From the NCBI GenBank assembly GCA_963717125.1, contig CAVQVG010000007.1, positions 434,001-498,000 on the forward strand: a DNA stretch of 64,000 nucleotides, in the 5' to 3' direction. A program made the translations under genes and the position numbers. Origin of the DNA: RYN-230 sp963717125 (GTDB taxonomy: Bacteria > Actinomycetota > Actinomycetes > Streptosporangiales > Streptosporangiaceae). Shown here piece after piece: positions 29,886 to 38,751 of the stretch; within the stretch, counting starts at the first letter, position 1, and each line of letters opens with the position of its first letter. A model generated the notes under the pieces. That model was not told where the DNA came from. It saw nothing but the letters and a program-made list of their open reading frames with translations, and made no database searches.

Positions 29886-30613
29886 GCCGCCACCGCCTGC
29901 AGCGCTTCCTGCAGAGTGAACGCCCCGGCGTACAGCGCCTTGCCCACGATCGCGCCCTCCACCCCCGAGTCCACCAGGGTGGCGATGGCGGCCAGGTCGT
30001 CCAGGCTGGACACCCCGCCGCTGGCGATCACCGGCCGGCTGGTCCGGCCGGTGACATGCCGCAGCAGGTCCAGGTTGGGCCCGGTCAGCGTGCCGTCCCG
30101 GTTGATGTCGGTGACCACGTACCGGGCGCAGCCCGCCGCGTCCAGCCGGTCCAGCGCCTCGTCCAGCTCGCCGCCGTCCCGGGTCCAGCCCCGCGCGGAC
30201 AGCGTGCTGCCGCGCACGTCCAGTCCCACCGCGATCTTGTCCCCGTGCGCGGCGATGGCGTCGCGCACCCAGTCCGGGTCCTCCAGCGCGGCCGTGCCGA
30301 TGTTCACCCGGGCGCACCCGGTGGCCAGCGCGGCGGCCAGCGAGGCCTCGTCCCGGATCCCGCCGGACAGCTCCACCGCGACGTCCAGCCGGCCCACCAC
30401 GGCGGCCAGCAACTCCGCGTTCGACCCGCGGCCGAACGCGGCGTCCAGGTCGACCAGGTGCACCCACCGCGCCCCGGCCGCCTGCCAGGCCAGCGCGGCC
30501 CGCATGGCGTCGCCGTAGCCGGTCTCGGTGCCGGCCGCGCCGTGCACCATGCGGACCGCCTGGCCGCCCGACACGTCCACCGCGGGCAGCAGGGTCAGCG
30601 CCGCGTTGCTCAT
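29882..30613 (-). CDS. hisA: Phosphoribosyl isomerase A (HisA/PriA type)
   Basis: 243 residues. It isomerises ProFAR to PRFAR in histidine synthesis; in actinobacteria the homologue PriA also performs the TrpF step on phosphoribosylanthranilate. The catalytic Asp residues lie in LLPAVDVSGGQAVRM and in VVTDINRDGTLTGPN; the SGGIRDEASL and ASGGVSSLDDL phosphate loops are intact. No trpF is visible here, consistent with a dual role, but that is inference. The ATG at 30613 overlaps the hisH stop. Confidence 0.96.
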   Translation of the reverse strand: MSNAALTLLPAVDVSGGQAVRMVHGAAGTETGYGDAMRAALAWQAAGARWVHLVDLDAAFGRGSNAELLAAVVGRLDVAVELSGGIRDEASLAAALATGCARVNIGTAALEDPDWVRDAIAAHGDKIAVGLDVRGSTLSARGWTRDGGELDEALDRLDAAGCARYVVTDINRDGTLTGPNLDLLRHVTGRTSRPVIASGGVSSLDDLAAIATLVDSGVEGAIVGKALYAGAFTLQEALQAVAA

Positions 30614-31254
30614 CGGATCATCTCCAGCCAGTTCGCCAGCAGCGCCGCACCTGCGTCGCCGGATTTCTCGGGGTGGAACTGGGTCGCGCACAGCGGGCCG
30701 TTCTCCACCACCGCGATGAACGGCTCGCCGTGCGTCGCCCAGCTGATCAGCGGCGGGGTCATCCGCTCCGACGGCGGCAGGGGCAGCGCGCGGGCCGCGT
30801 AGGAGTGCACGAAGTAGAACCGCGCGGCCGGGTCGAGGCCGGCCAGCAGCCGCGATCCGGCCGGCACGTCGAGCGTGTTCCAGCCCATGTGCGGCAGCAC
30901 CGGCGCGGTCAGCCGGTCCACCGTGCCCGGCCACTGGCCGCAGCCCGCGGTGCGCACGCCGTGTTCCACCCCGTCGGCGAACAGCACCTGCATGCCGACG
31001 CAGATGCCGAGCACCGGGCGGGAGCCGGCCAGCCGCCGGTCGATGACCTGGTCGCCGCGCACCGCGCGGAGCCCGGCCATGCACGCCGCGAACGCGCCCA
31101 CGCCCGGGACCACCAGCCCATCCGCTTCCAGCGCCGTTCTCGCGTCCGCGGTCACGACCGTGTCCGCTCCAGCCCGCTGCAGCGCTTTTTCTGCCGAACG
31201 AATATTCCCGGAACCGTAGTCGAGCACCGCGACGTTCGGCCTGCTGGCGGTCAA
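30610..31254 (-). CDS. hisH: Imidazole glycerol phosphate synthase, glutaminase subunit
   Basis: 214 residues. It releases ammonia from glutamine for HisF. The class I amidotransferase nucleophile is the Cys in LGICVGMQVLF; the His/Glu pair is in QFHPEKSGD; the oxyanion segment PGVGAF is present. The best start is TTG 31254, which overlaps the hisB stop as TTGA and gives MTASRPNVAVLDYGSGN; no ATG or GTG gives a full N-terminus. Synthesis is therefore probably coupled to HisB. Confidence 0.96.
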   Translation of the reverse strand: MTASRPNVAVLDYGSGNIRSAEKALQRAGADTVVTADARTALEADGLVVPGVGAFAACMAGLRAVRGDQVIDRRLAGSRPVLGICVGMQVLFADGVEHGVRTAGCGQWPGTVDRLTAPVLPHMGWNTLDVPAGSRLLAGLDPAARFYFVHSYAARALPLPPSERMTPPLISWATHGEPFIAVVENGPLCATQFHPEKSGDAGAALLANWLEMIR

Positions 31255-31850
31255 AGGACGCCTTTGGTGCTGGGCACGCCGGGCGCCCGGGGGTCGGCCG
31301 CCAGGGCGGTGCGCAGCGCCCGGGCCACCGCCTTGAACTGGGCTTCCACGATGTGATGCGGGTTGCGCCCGGTCACCTCCAGGTGCAGGCAGATGCCGGC
31401 CGTGGCGGTGAGCGACTCGAAGAAGTGCCGGGTCAGCGTGGTGTCGTAGCTGCCGATCAGCGGGGCCATCCCGGCCGGCTCGGCGTGCACCAGGTAGGGC
31501 CGCCCGGACAGGTCGATGGCCGCCCGGGCCAGCGTCTCGTCCAGCGGCACGGCGGCGTCGCCGAACCGGCAGATGCCCGCCTTGTCGCCCAGCGCCTCGC
31601 GCAGCGCCTGGCCCAGGGCCAGCGCGGTGTCCTCCACCGTGTGGTGCGCGTCGATCTCGATGTCCCCGCTGGCCTGCACGCTCAGGTCGAGCAGGCCGTG
31701 CTTGCCCAGCTGGGCCAGCATGTGGTCGAAGAACGGCACCCCGGTGCCCACCTCGGTCCGGCCGGTGCCGTCCAGGTCGAGCTCGACCAGCACGCTGGTC
31801 TCCTTGGTGACCCGTTCCACCCGGGCCGTGCGGCCGCCGCGCTCGCTCAT
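31251..31850 (-). CDS. hisB: Imidazoleglycerol-phosphate dehydratase
   Basis: 199 residues, the stand-alone dehydratase without the phosphatase domain of enteric HisB. It dehydrates imidazole glycerol phosphate to imidazole acetol phosphate using two Mn ions. Metal-binding motifs DIEIDAHHTVEDTAL and NPHHIVEAQFKA are both present, as is GVPFFDHML. ATG 31850 overlaps the hisC stop (ATGA). A separate histidinol-phosphate phosphatase is needed and is not visible in this window. Confidence 0.97.
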   Translation of the reverse strand: MSERGGRTARVERVTKETSVLVELDLDGTGRTEVGTGVPFFDHMLAQLGKHGLLDLSVQASGDIEIDAHHTVEDTALALGQALREALGDKAGICRFGDAAVPLDETLARAAIDLSGRPYLVHAEPAGMAPLIGSYDTTLTRHFFESLTATAGICLHLEVTGRNPHHIVEAQFKAVARALRTALAADPRAPGVPSTKGVL

Positions 31851-32929
31851 CGGGCCTCCAGCACCTTGTCGAGGGCGTCCCGGAAGGCGGCCGTCTCCGC
31901 GGGCAGGCCCACGGTGACCCGCAGCCAGCCGGCCGGGCCGGTCTCCCTGATCAGCACCCCGTGATCCAGTAGTCCCTGCCACACCCGGTGCCGGTCGGCG
32001 AAGCGGCCGAACAGCACGAAGTTGGCGTCCGAGTCGGCCACGGCCAGGCCACGCTGGCGGAGCCAGGCGACGAGCTCGTCTCGTTCATCCCGCAGCACCC
32101 TGACGGTGGCCAGCGGCTCGGCCCGGTGCGCCAGCGCCGCGCGGGCCACCGCCTGGGTCACGCTGGACAGGTGATACGGCAGCCGGACCAGCAGCAGCGC
32201 CCGGACCACGGCGGGGTCCGCGGCGAGGTAGCCGACCCGCGCGCCGGCCAGCGCGAACGCCTTGGACATGGTGCGGGTGACGACCAGGCGGCGGAACTCC
32301 GGCAGCAGGGCCAGCGCGCTGGGCGACCCATCCCGGGCGAACTCCGCGTAGGCCTCGTCCACCACCACGATGCCCGGGGCAGCCGCGCAGACGCCCCGGA
32401 TGACCGGCAACGGGAGGGCGGTGCCGGTCGGATTGTTGGGCGAGGTCAGGAACACCACGTCGGGCCGCTCGGCCGCGATGACCGCGGCGGCACGCTCCGG
32501 GTCCAGGCCGAAATCGGCCTCGCGGGCGCCGCTGACCCACCGGGTGCCGGTGGACAGCGCGATGAGCGGGTGCATGGAGTAGGACGGTTCGAAACCCAGG
32601 GCGCTGCGGCCCGGGCCGCCAAACGCCTGGAGCAGCTGCTGGATGATCTCGTTCGACCCGTTGGCCGCCCAGACGGCGGCGCCGTCCAGCCCGTGGCCGA
32701 GATAGCCGGCCAGGTCGCCGCGGAGCGCGGTGGCGTCCCGGTCCGGGTAGCGGTTGAGCGTGTCGGCCACGTCGCCCACGGCGTCGGCGATGGCCGCGGC
32801 CAGCCCGGGCGACGGCGGGTACGGGTTCTCGTTGGTGTTCAGCCGGACCGCGACGTCCAGCTGCGGGGCCCCGTACGGCTCGTGCCCGGCCAGGTCCGCG
32901 CGCAAGGGCAGCCACTCGGGCAGGGTCAT
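31847..32929 (-). CDS. hisC: Histidinol-phosphate aminotransferase
   Basis: 360 residues, PLP fold type I. It transaminates imidazole acetol phosphate to histidinol phosphate. The PLP Lys is in RTMSKAFALAGARVGY; the substrate loop LNTNENPYPPSP and the SPNNPTGTALP segment are typical, and the C-terminal Arg is in GWLRVTVGLP. The ATG at 32929 overlaps the hisD stop (ATGA). The frame is open further upstream but inside hisD. Confidence 0.97.
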   Translation of the reverse strand: MTLPEWLPLRADLAGHEPYGAPQLDVAVRLNTNENPYPPSPGLAAAIADAVGDVADTLNRYPDRDATALRGDLAGYLGHGLDGAAVWAANGSNEIIQQLLQAFGGPGRSALGFEPSYSMHPLIALSTGTRWVSGAREADFGLDPERAAAVIAAERPDVVFLTSPNNPTGTALPLPVIRGVCAAAPGIVVVDEAYAEFARDGSPSALALLPEFRRLVVTRTMSKAFALAGARVGYLAADPAVVRALLLVRLPYHLSSVTQAVARAALAHRAEPLATVRVLRDERDELVAWLRQRGLAVADSDANFVLFGRFADRHRVWQGLLDHGVLIRETGPAGWLRVTVGLPAETAAFRDALDKVLEAR

Positions 32930-34239
32930 GACGGCTCGCCCTTGGGGACTCGTACCCGGACCGCGGCCACGTGCGAGGACAGATCTTCCGCCCCGCCGAG
33001 CGCGTCGATGTGCGGGGCCACCTCGGCCAGCGCGGCCCGGCTGCACTCGACCACGTGGATGCCGCGCAGGAAGGACAGCGTGGACAGCCCGCCGGCGTGC
33101 CGGGCGGTGCCCCCGGTGGGCAGCACGTGATCGGAGCCGGCCAGGTAGTCGCCCAGCGACACCGGCGCGTAGGGACCGGTGAAGATGGCGCCGGCGTTGC
33201 GCACCTGGCGGGCCAGCCCGGCCGCGTCCGCGGTCTGGATCTCCAGGTGCTCCGGGGCCCAGGCGTCGCTGACCGCGACCGCGGCGGCCAGGTCGTCCAC
33301 CAGCACCGTGGCCGACTGGCCGGCCAGCGCGGCCCGCACCCGGTCCCGGTGCCGCGCCGCGGCCACCTGCGGGCCGAGCGCCTTGTCTACCTGGTCGGCC
33401 AGCCCGGCGTCGGTGGTGATCAGCAGGCAGGCGGCCAGCGGATCGTGCTCGGCCTGGGCGACCAGGTCGGCCGCCACGAACTCGGGGTCGGCGGCACCGT
33501 CGGCGATGATCGCGACCTCGGTCGGGCCCGCTTCCGCGTCCGCGCCGATGACGCCGAGCAGCAGCCGCTTGGCCGCGGCCACGTACACGTTGCCCGGCCC
33601 GGTGACCACGTCGGCCGGCGCGCAGTCCTCGGTGCCGTAAGCGAACATGGCGATGGCCTGCGCTCCCCCGGCCGCGTGCACTTCCGTCACGCCGAGCAGC
33701 GCGCAGGCGGCCAGCACCGCCGCGGACGGCAGGCCGCCCTGCCGCGGCGGGGACGCCACTGCGATCTCGCTGACGCCGGCCACCTGGGCCGGCACCACGT
33801 TCATCACCACCGACGAGGGGTAGGTCACCAGGCCGCCCGGCACGTACACGCCGGCCCGGCTGACCGGGACGTACCGTTCGGTGACGGTTGTGCCCGCGCT
33901 CACCGCCACGGCGTGCTCCGCGGGCAGCTGCGCCTGATGTACCAGCCGGACCCGCCGGATGGCTTCCTCCAGCGCGGCCCGCACGGCCGGGTCGAGCGCG
34001 GCCAGCGCGGTCGGCAGCGCGTCGGCCGGCACCCGGGTGGTGGGCAGGTCCACCCCGTCGAACCGGGCCGTCTGCTCGCGGACCGCCGCGGCGCCGCGGG
34101 CGCGGACGTCGGCGCAGATCGGGGCGACCGCGGCCACCGCGGCCGCCACGTCAAGCTCGGCGCGCGGCAGCGCGCCGGCCAGCTTCGCCCTGCTCAGGTC
34201 GGTGGAAGCCTGGCCACGGAGATCAATTCGAGGCAGCAC
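32926..34239 (-). CDS. hisD: Histidinol dehydrogenase
   Basis: 437 residues. It carries out the last two steps of histidine synthesis, oxidising histidinol to histidine with two NAD. Zn and catalytic residues lie in LVAQAEHDPLAACLL and in the C-terminal HVLPTGGTARHAGGLST region; EVHAAGGAQAIAMFAYG is the nucleotide-binding signature. GTG 34239 gives MLPRIDLRGQ, a common start in the phylum. It is first in the leftward his operon; the promoter should lie in the 328-base gap upstream, which contains a G-rich repeat tract at its far side. Confidence 0.97.
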   Translation of the reverse strand: MLPRIDLRGQASTDLSRAKLAGALPRAELDVAAAVAAVAPICADVRARGAAAVREQTARFDGVDLPTTRVPADALPTALAALDPAVRAALEEAIRRVRLVHQAQLPAEHAVAVSAGTTVTERYVPVSRAGVYVPGGLVTYPSSVVMNVVPAQVAGVSEIAVASPPRQGGLPSAAVLAACALLGVTEVHAAGGAQAIAMFAYGTEDCAPADVVTGPGNVYVAAAKRLLLGVIGADAEAGPTEVAIIADGAADPEFVAADLVAQAEHDPLAACLLITTDAGLADQVDKALGPQVAAARHRDRVRAALAGQSATVLVDDLAAAVAVSDAWAPEHLEIQTADAAGLARQVRNAGAIFTGPYAPVSLGDYLAGSDHVLPTGGTARHAGGLSTLSFLRGIHVVECSRAALAEVAPHIDALGGAEDLSSHVAAVRVRVPKGEPS

Positions 34240-34420
34240 GCGCCCAGTCTACGAAGGCCGCCCGCCCCCCGGCGTTCCTGTCCACATCCCGGACACCCCC
34301 GCCCCCGCCTCGCCGCGGGCCCGCCGGGAACGGCGTGGCTGAAACTGTCATGCAGACCGGACTGAGACCGGACTACGTGAGCGCCGCATTCATGCAGTTC
34401 GCCGCCGGGCCGGCCGGGCG

Positions 34421-34566
34421 GGTCAGGCCGGGGGGATCAGGCCGGGGGCAAGTCCGGCCGGGTCAGGCCGGGCCCGGGTCGGGGCGGGTTAAGTCGGGTA
34501 AGTCGGGCCCAGGCAGGTCGGGTTAAGTCGGGTTAAGCCGGGGCAGGTCGGGCCGGGGCAGGTGGG
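34421..34566. repeat. G-rich degenerate tandem repeat upstream of hisD
   Basis: About 145 bases built from variants of GGTCAGGCCGGGG and GTCGGGTTAAGTCGGG repeated at intervals of 9 to 15 bases, strongly strand-asymmetric (G on the plus strand). It fills most of the gap 34240-34567 between hisD and a membrane protein gene. No gene is supported here. G-quadruplex potential on the plus strand is possible. Confidence 0.65.
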
Positions 34567-34567
34567 G

Positions 34568-35140
34568 TCAGTCGAGCGCGAGGGCGCGGCCCTCCCGGGT
34601 ATCCCGCTTCCGGTCGCGCAGCGCGTCGTTCAGTTCGAGGGCGCCGGCCATGATGCCCGCCGCCAGTGGCCAGAGCGCGATCGCGCTCCGCGCGCCGAGC
34701 GACAGCGACGCGCTGAGGTGCGCGCCGGCCGGCAGCGTGCTGAGCAGGTGATGGTAGCTGGCCTGCCCGGAATGCTGGCCGATCTCCAGCGCGATCAGGC
34801 TGGCCGCCAGCCCGCTGAGCAGCACCAGGGCCATCCCGACCGGGTGGTGCCCGCGGACCGCGAGCAGGTAGCCGGCCAGCCCCGAGATGATCCCGCCGGC
34901 CAGGCAGATGAGGCAGTACCAGCCGTCCCCGCCGATGAACGCGCTCGACTCGGCGCTGGTCACCTGGGCCGCGCCCGGGCCGGTCATCACCAGGTAGGGC
35001 CGCGGCGCCATCGCCGCCCAGAGGAATCCCGCGGCCACCCCGAGCAGCAGCGTGACCAGCACGGCGGCCAGCCAGCCGCGCAGCGTTCCGCGCCGCGTGG
35101 GCTGGGCGGCTGTCCCGACCGGATCCATTGGCTGCGTCAT
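34568..35140 (-). CDS. Small multipass membrane protein (DUF2567-like)
   Basis: 190 residues with four likely membrane helices (about 25-45, 82-100, 107-128 and 150-170), flanked by a short polar N-terminus and an Arg/Asp-rich C-terminal tail. An exposed loop after the first helix holds conserved-looking AESSAFIGGDGWYC. It resembles actinobacterial DUF2567 membrane proteins, function unknown; that match is from memory. ATG 35140 (MTQPMDPVG) is favoured over an in-frame start 23 codons upstream, because the upstream part is not membrane-protein-like. It is divergent from an ABC transporter operon and may share its promoter region. Confidence 0.65.
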   Translation of the reverse strand: MTQPMDPVGTAAQPTRRGTLRGWLAAVLVTLLLGVAAGFLWAAMAPRPYLVMTGPGAAQVTSAESSAFIGGDGWYCLICLAGGIISGLAGYLLAVRGHHPVGMALVLLSGLAASLIALEIGQHSGQASYHHLLSTLPAGAHLSASLSLGARSAIALWPLAAGIMAGALELNDALRDRKRDTREGRALALD

Positions 35141-35284
35141 GATGCGCAGCAGCGTACGCGACCGTCCCGGCATTCGCGCACTGGGGCGTGCCGTGCTAAA
35201 CCAGGTCACTCCGCAGAGCTTGCTAGCTTAGGATTTGAGCGCGCGGGGGAAGCAAGCCGGCCAAGCCGTCTCAAGGGGAAATTT

Positions 35285-36349
35285 ATGATCGAGGCACGGG
35301 ACCTCACCAAGCGCTACGGGGACAAAACCGCTGTTGACCATTTGTCATTCAATGTCGAGCCAGGCCGGGTTACCGGGTTCCTGGGCCCGAATGGCGCGGG
35401 CAAGTCGACCACGATGCGGCTCATTCTGGGCCTGGACCGGCCGCACACCGGCACCGCGACGATCGACGGCCGGAAGTACGCTGATCTGCCCCAGCCGCTG
35501 CGCACGGTAGGCGCGCTGCTCGAGGCCAAGGCCATGCACCCAGGCCGGAGCGCGTACAACCACCTGCTCTTCCTGGCCCAGACGCAAGGGCTGCCGCGGT
35601 CCCGGGTGGACCAGGTGCTCGACCTCGTCGGGCTGGGTGAGGTGGCCCGCAAGCGGACCGGCGGGTACTCCCTGGGCATGGGGCAGCGGGTCGGCATCGC
35701 CGTGGCCATGCTGGGTGACCCGAAGGTGCTGCTGCTGGACGAGCCGGTCAACGGGCTCGACCCAGAGGGCATCCTGTGGATCAGGAACCTGATGAAACAT
35801 CTCGCGGCCGAAGGCCGCACCATTTTCGTGTCCAGCCACCTGATGAATGAGATGGCTGTCACGGCCGACCATCTGATCGTGATCGGCCGGGGCAAGCTGA
35901 TCGCCGAGTCCAGTACCCAGGAATTCATCGAGCGCAGTTCCGACAAATATGTGCTGGTCCGCTCGCCGGACGCAAGCCGGCTGGCCGACCTGATCGCCGC
36001 CGAGGGCGGCAAGGCCGACCCGCAGGACGAGGACAACGGTCACCCCGGCCTGCTCCGGGTCACCGGTATGGACGCGGCGCGCGTCGGCGAACTGGCCGCC
36101 GCCGACCGCGTCGTGCTGCACGAGCTCACCCCGCGGCTGGCCTCGCTGGAAGAGGCCTACATGGAACTGACCGCGGACAGCTCCGAATACGGGGTCGGAT
36201 CGGCCCCGGGCGCGCTGGCCGCCGACGGCGCCGCTGGCACCGCGCCTGTGAGCACCGCTTCCCCGACCGCGGCGTCATCAACCACAGGGTCGTCAACCAC
36301 AGGGTCGTCAACCACAGCGTCATCAACCACGGGGCAGGACAGCCAATGA
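35285..36349 (+). CDS. ABC transporter ATP-binding protein
   Basis: 354 residues. Walker A GPNGAGKST is at about residues 34-42, the signature YSLGMGQRVGIA follows, then Walker B VLLLDEPVNGLDP and the switch His in SSHLMNEM. The DRA/CcmA-like class, with an extra C-terminal domain, works with the permease encoded next as an exporter of drugs, antibiotics or lipids. The last 30 or so residues are a low-complexity SSTTG repeat encoded by four 15-bp units at about 36268-36330. ATG 35285 has AAGGGGAA upstream; TAGGAT at 35229-35234 is a candidate -10 box. The stop overlaps the permease start (ATGA). Confidence 0.93.
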   Translation: MIEARDLTKRYGDKTAVDHLSFNVEPGRVTGFLGPNGAGKSTTMRLILGLDRPHTGTATIDGRKYADLPQPLRTVGALLEAKAMHPGRSAYNHLLFLAQTQGLPRSRVDQVLDLVGLGEVARKRTGGYSLGMGQRVGIAVAMLGDPKVLLLDEPVNGLDPEGILWIRNLMKHLAAEGRTIFVSSHLMNEMAVTADHLIVIGRGKLIAESSTQEFIERSSDKYVLVRSPDASRLADLIAAEGGKADPQDEDNGHPGLLRVTGMDAARVGELAAADRVVLHELTPRLASLEEAYMELTADSSEYGVGSAPGALAADGAAGTAPVSTASPTAASSTTGSSTTGSSTTASSTTGQDSQ

Positions 36350-37197
36350 CCTCCACCAGCCCGGCCGTGCCCGCCGCCGCGCCCACGGCCCTGCCGCCCA
36401 TCACCCGCCACACCGGCTTCGGCCACCTGATGCTGGCCGAATGGACCAAGATCCGTTCCGTCCGGTCCACCGTGTGGACGCTGCTGCTGTTCGTGGTGAT
36501 CACGGTCGGCTTCACCGGGCTGTTCACCTGGCTGACCGAATCGCACTGGACCGGCCCGCACGCGGCGGCGCGGGACGCCACCATCGCGGCCAATCCGGTC
36601 GGCTTCATCCTCGGCGCCGGCATCGGTCTCGGCCAGCTCACCATCTGCGTGCTCGGCGTGCTGGTGATCACCACCGAGTACTCCACCGGGGTGATCCGCT
36701 CCTCGCTGCTGGCCGTGCCCAAGCGGCTGCCCATGCTGGCCGCCAAGGCCGCGGTGTTCGCCCTGCTGATGGTGGTCCTCGCGGAAATCGTCGCGTTCGC
36801 CTGCTTCTTCCTCGGCTCCTCCGTCCTGCACAGCAAGGTGCCGGTGACGATAGGCGACCAGAACGTGCTGCGCGCGGTGCTCGGCGCGGGCCTCTACCTG
36901 GCCGTGCTCGGCCTGTTCGCGCTGGCCGTGGGCCTGCTCATCCGGCACACCGCGGCCGGCATCACCACGGTCATCGGCATCGTGCTGGTGCTGCCCATCC
37001 TGTCCGGCCTGCTGCCCAGCAGCTGGGGCGCGCACATCAACGCCTACCTGCCCGAGCAGGCGGGCTCGCTCATCTACAGCGCGCACCAGACTTCTGACCA
37101 GCTGCTGTCCGCCTGGCAGGGGTTCGGCGTGTTCTGTCTGTGGACCGCCGTGCTGCTGGCCGCGGGCGCCTACCTGCTGCAGCGCCGCGACGCCTGA
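36346..37197 (+). CDS. ABC transporter permease
   Basis: 283 residues with six likely membrane helices (about 43-60, 88-115, 128-150, 168-190, 205-225 and 258-275). The opening TRHTGFGHLMLAEWTKIRSVRSTVWTLLL is typical of ABC-2 type permeases paired with DRA-class ATPases; the protein forms the membrane pore. It is translationally coupled to the ATPase gene by a four-base overlap. No regulator is adjacent. The exported substrate cannot be inferred. A hairpin follows its stop. Confidence 0.9.
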   Translation: MTSTSPAVPAAAPTALPPITRHTGFGHLMLAEWTKIRSVRSTVWTLLLFVVITVGFTGLFTWLTESHWTGPHAAARDATIAANPVGFILGAGIGLGQLTICVLGVLVITTEYSTGVIRSSLLAVPKRLPMLAAKAAVFALLMVVLAEIVAFACFFLGSSVLHSKVPVTIGDQNVLRAVLGAGLYLAVLGLFALAVGLLIRHTAAGITTVIGIVLVLPILSGLLPSSWGAHINAYLPEQAGSLIYSAHQTSDQLLSAWQGFGVFCLWTAVLLAAGAYLLQRRDA

Positions 37198-37210
37198 CCG
37201 GGTGTGCCGA

Positions 37211-37260
37211 CCCTTGGCCGCCCGCTAGCCGGCAGCGGCATGGCTAGCTGGCGGCCAGGG
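37211..37260. terminator. Imperfect 19-bp inverted repeat between convergent genes
   Basis: CCTTGGCCGCCCGCTAGCC at 37212-37230 pairs with 37242-37260 with about three mismatches around an 11-base loop. The right arm includes the stop codon of the DUF2254 gene. A bidirectional terminator for the ABC operon and the DUF2254 gene is likely. Confidence 0.6.
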
Positions 37261-38593
37261 GCTCGTCGGCCAGGTGGGCGCGGACCGCGAGCAGGGCCTC
37301 GTACGTCCGGCGCACGTCGGCCCGGTCTGGCGCGTCGGGGACCGACTCGTCGCTGGCCTGGATGATCATGCTTGCCTGGTCGAGCAGCACCCGGCGCTGG
37401 TCCTCGGCGGTGGTTCGTTCCATGATCCTGGCCAGGGCGTCGAGCAGCCGGATCAGCACGGCGGGATTCCCCCGGCCGCTCTGCCGGATCTTCTCGAACG
37501 CGCGCTGGACCAGCCGGTCGTAGGTGGGCTCGGGGGTGATCACCCGCACCGCGCCCGCCCGGTCCCGGTGCACCTGGGCGGGCTGCCACCGGCCGGCCAC
37601 CTTGCACAAGCTGTCCGAAAGCCAGTCGATGCAGGTCAGTCCCGTGAACGTGTCGTTGATGGCCGACGACAGGGCCCGGATGGCGATCTCCACCAGCTGG
37701 TCGATGCCGAACGAGACGTCCTGGGCCAGCGTCCGGTACGGACCGGTCAGGTGGGCGCGGGTGAGTTCGCGGGTTACCCCGGGCGCCGCGCTGGCCGGCC
37801 AGACGGTGGCCAGCGGGCTGCCCTGAGCCAGGAAATGCCCGGGCCGGTAGCGCAGGAAGATCACCGCGTCGGCCTTCTCGGCGATGCGCAGCAGCGTCCG
37901 CCGGTGGATGTACTGCAGGTAGCCACTGTCCGAGGCCAGCACGACGCCGCCCTCCTCCGGCAGGCTGGCGAGCACGGCGGCCGAGCTGGGATCGCCCGGG
38001 CGGGCCGCCCCCTCACCCACCTGCTCCTCGATCGCCCCGGACAGGTCGGCGGAGATCCCGGCGATCACCTCGGGCAGCTGGATCTGCGTCGCGATGTGGT
38101 TGATGAAGTAGATCAGCACGGCCAGGTCAACCACGGTGAGCGCGAGGGTGACGGTGATGCCGATGTGCGGCACGAAGGTCCCGTGGGGACCCGGGCCGCC
38201 GATCGATACCAGGGCGAGCACCGCGTACACGAAGGTCGCCACGAACGTGCCCAGCGTGAGCTGCGTGCCCCGGTCCCGGATGAACGTGCGCAGCATCCGG
38301 GGGCCGAACTGGGTGGACACCAGGGTCAGGGCCACGATCACGATGGAGAACACCACGCCGACGACCGTGATGATCGCGGCCGCGATCGTGGTTAGGATCT
38401 GCCGGGCCGCGTCGGCCGAACCGCTGATCACCCAGGACGGCAGGGCGAAGTCGCCGCGGAACGCGGCCTGGTCCGCCAGGTAGGTGACCACGAACAGGCC
38501 GATCGCGGCCACCACGAGGAACGCCGGGACCAGCCACAGGTTGGTGCGCAGCAGTTCCTTATGGTGGCCTGACAGATGAAATCGGCGTGTCAC
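37244..38593 (-). CDS. DUF2254 predicted membrane protein
   Basis: 449 residues. Four hydrophobic helices lie in the N-terminal third (about 19-40, 65-90, 112-132, 145-165), with LVSTQFGPRMLRTFIRDRGTQ between them, the diagnostic DUF2254 block. The soluble C-terminal two thirds include IGIDQLVEIAIRALSSAINDTFTG, another conserved block. The family's function is not established; it is a widespread inner-membrane protein. GTG 38593 gives MTRRFHLSGHH. It is transcribed toward the ABC operon and separated from dnaE by a dispersed repeat. Confidence 0.88.
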   Translation of the reverse strand: MTRRFHLSGHHKELLRTNLWLVPAFLVVAAIGLFVVTYLADQAAFRGDFALPSWVISGSADAARQILTTIAAAIITVVGVVFSIVIVALTLVSTQFGPRMLRTFIRDRGTQLTLGTFVATFVYAVLALVSIGGPGPHGTFVPHIGITVTLALTVVDLAVLIYFINHIATQIQLPEVIAGISADLSGAIEEQVGEGAARPGDPSSAAVLASLPEEGGVVLASDSGYLQYIHRRTLLRIAEKADAVIFLRYRPGHFLAQGSPLATVWPASAAPGVTRELTRAHLTGPYRTLAQDVSFGIDQLVEIAIRALSSAINDTFTGLTCIDWLSDSLCKVAGRWQPAQVHRDRAGAVRVITPEPTYDRLVQRAFEKIRQSGRGNPAVLIRLLDALARIMERTTAEDQRRVLLDQASMIIQASDESVPDAPDRADVRRTYEALLAVRAHLADEPLAAS

Positions 38594-38687
38594 CGGAAGC
38601 GCCCTCCGCCGGCCGGACTACCCTCCAGTCTTCCCCTGCGCCGCGATGATCTACCTAGCCTGCGGGAGCTGGCCCGGGCCGCCGCGC

Positions 38688-38743
38688 CAGCGGCTCGGCG
38701 CGGAGCGGCGATCGGGGGGCCCGGGGGGGCGTCCCCCCCGGGC
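38688..38743. repeat. Dispersed GC-rich hairpin repeat, copy 2
   Basis: It matches the copy at 23861-23913 over about 50 bases (GCTCGGCGCGGAGCGGCGATCGGGGGG core and a GGGGGGGCGTCCCCCCC hairpin). It lies directly after the dnaE stop. Both copies are at the 3' end of a leftward gene in the same orientation, so the element may serve as a terminator. Confidence 0.75.
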
Positions 38744-38751
38744 TAACGCTG

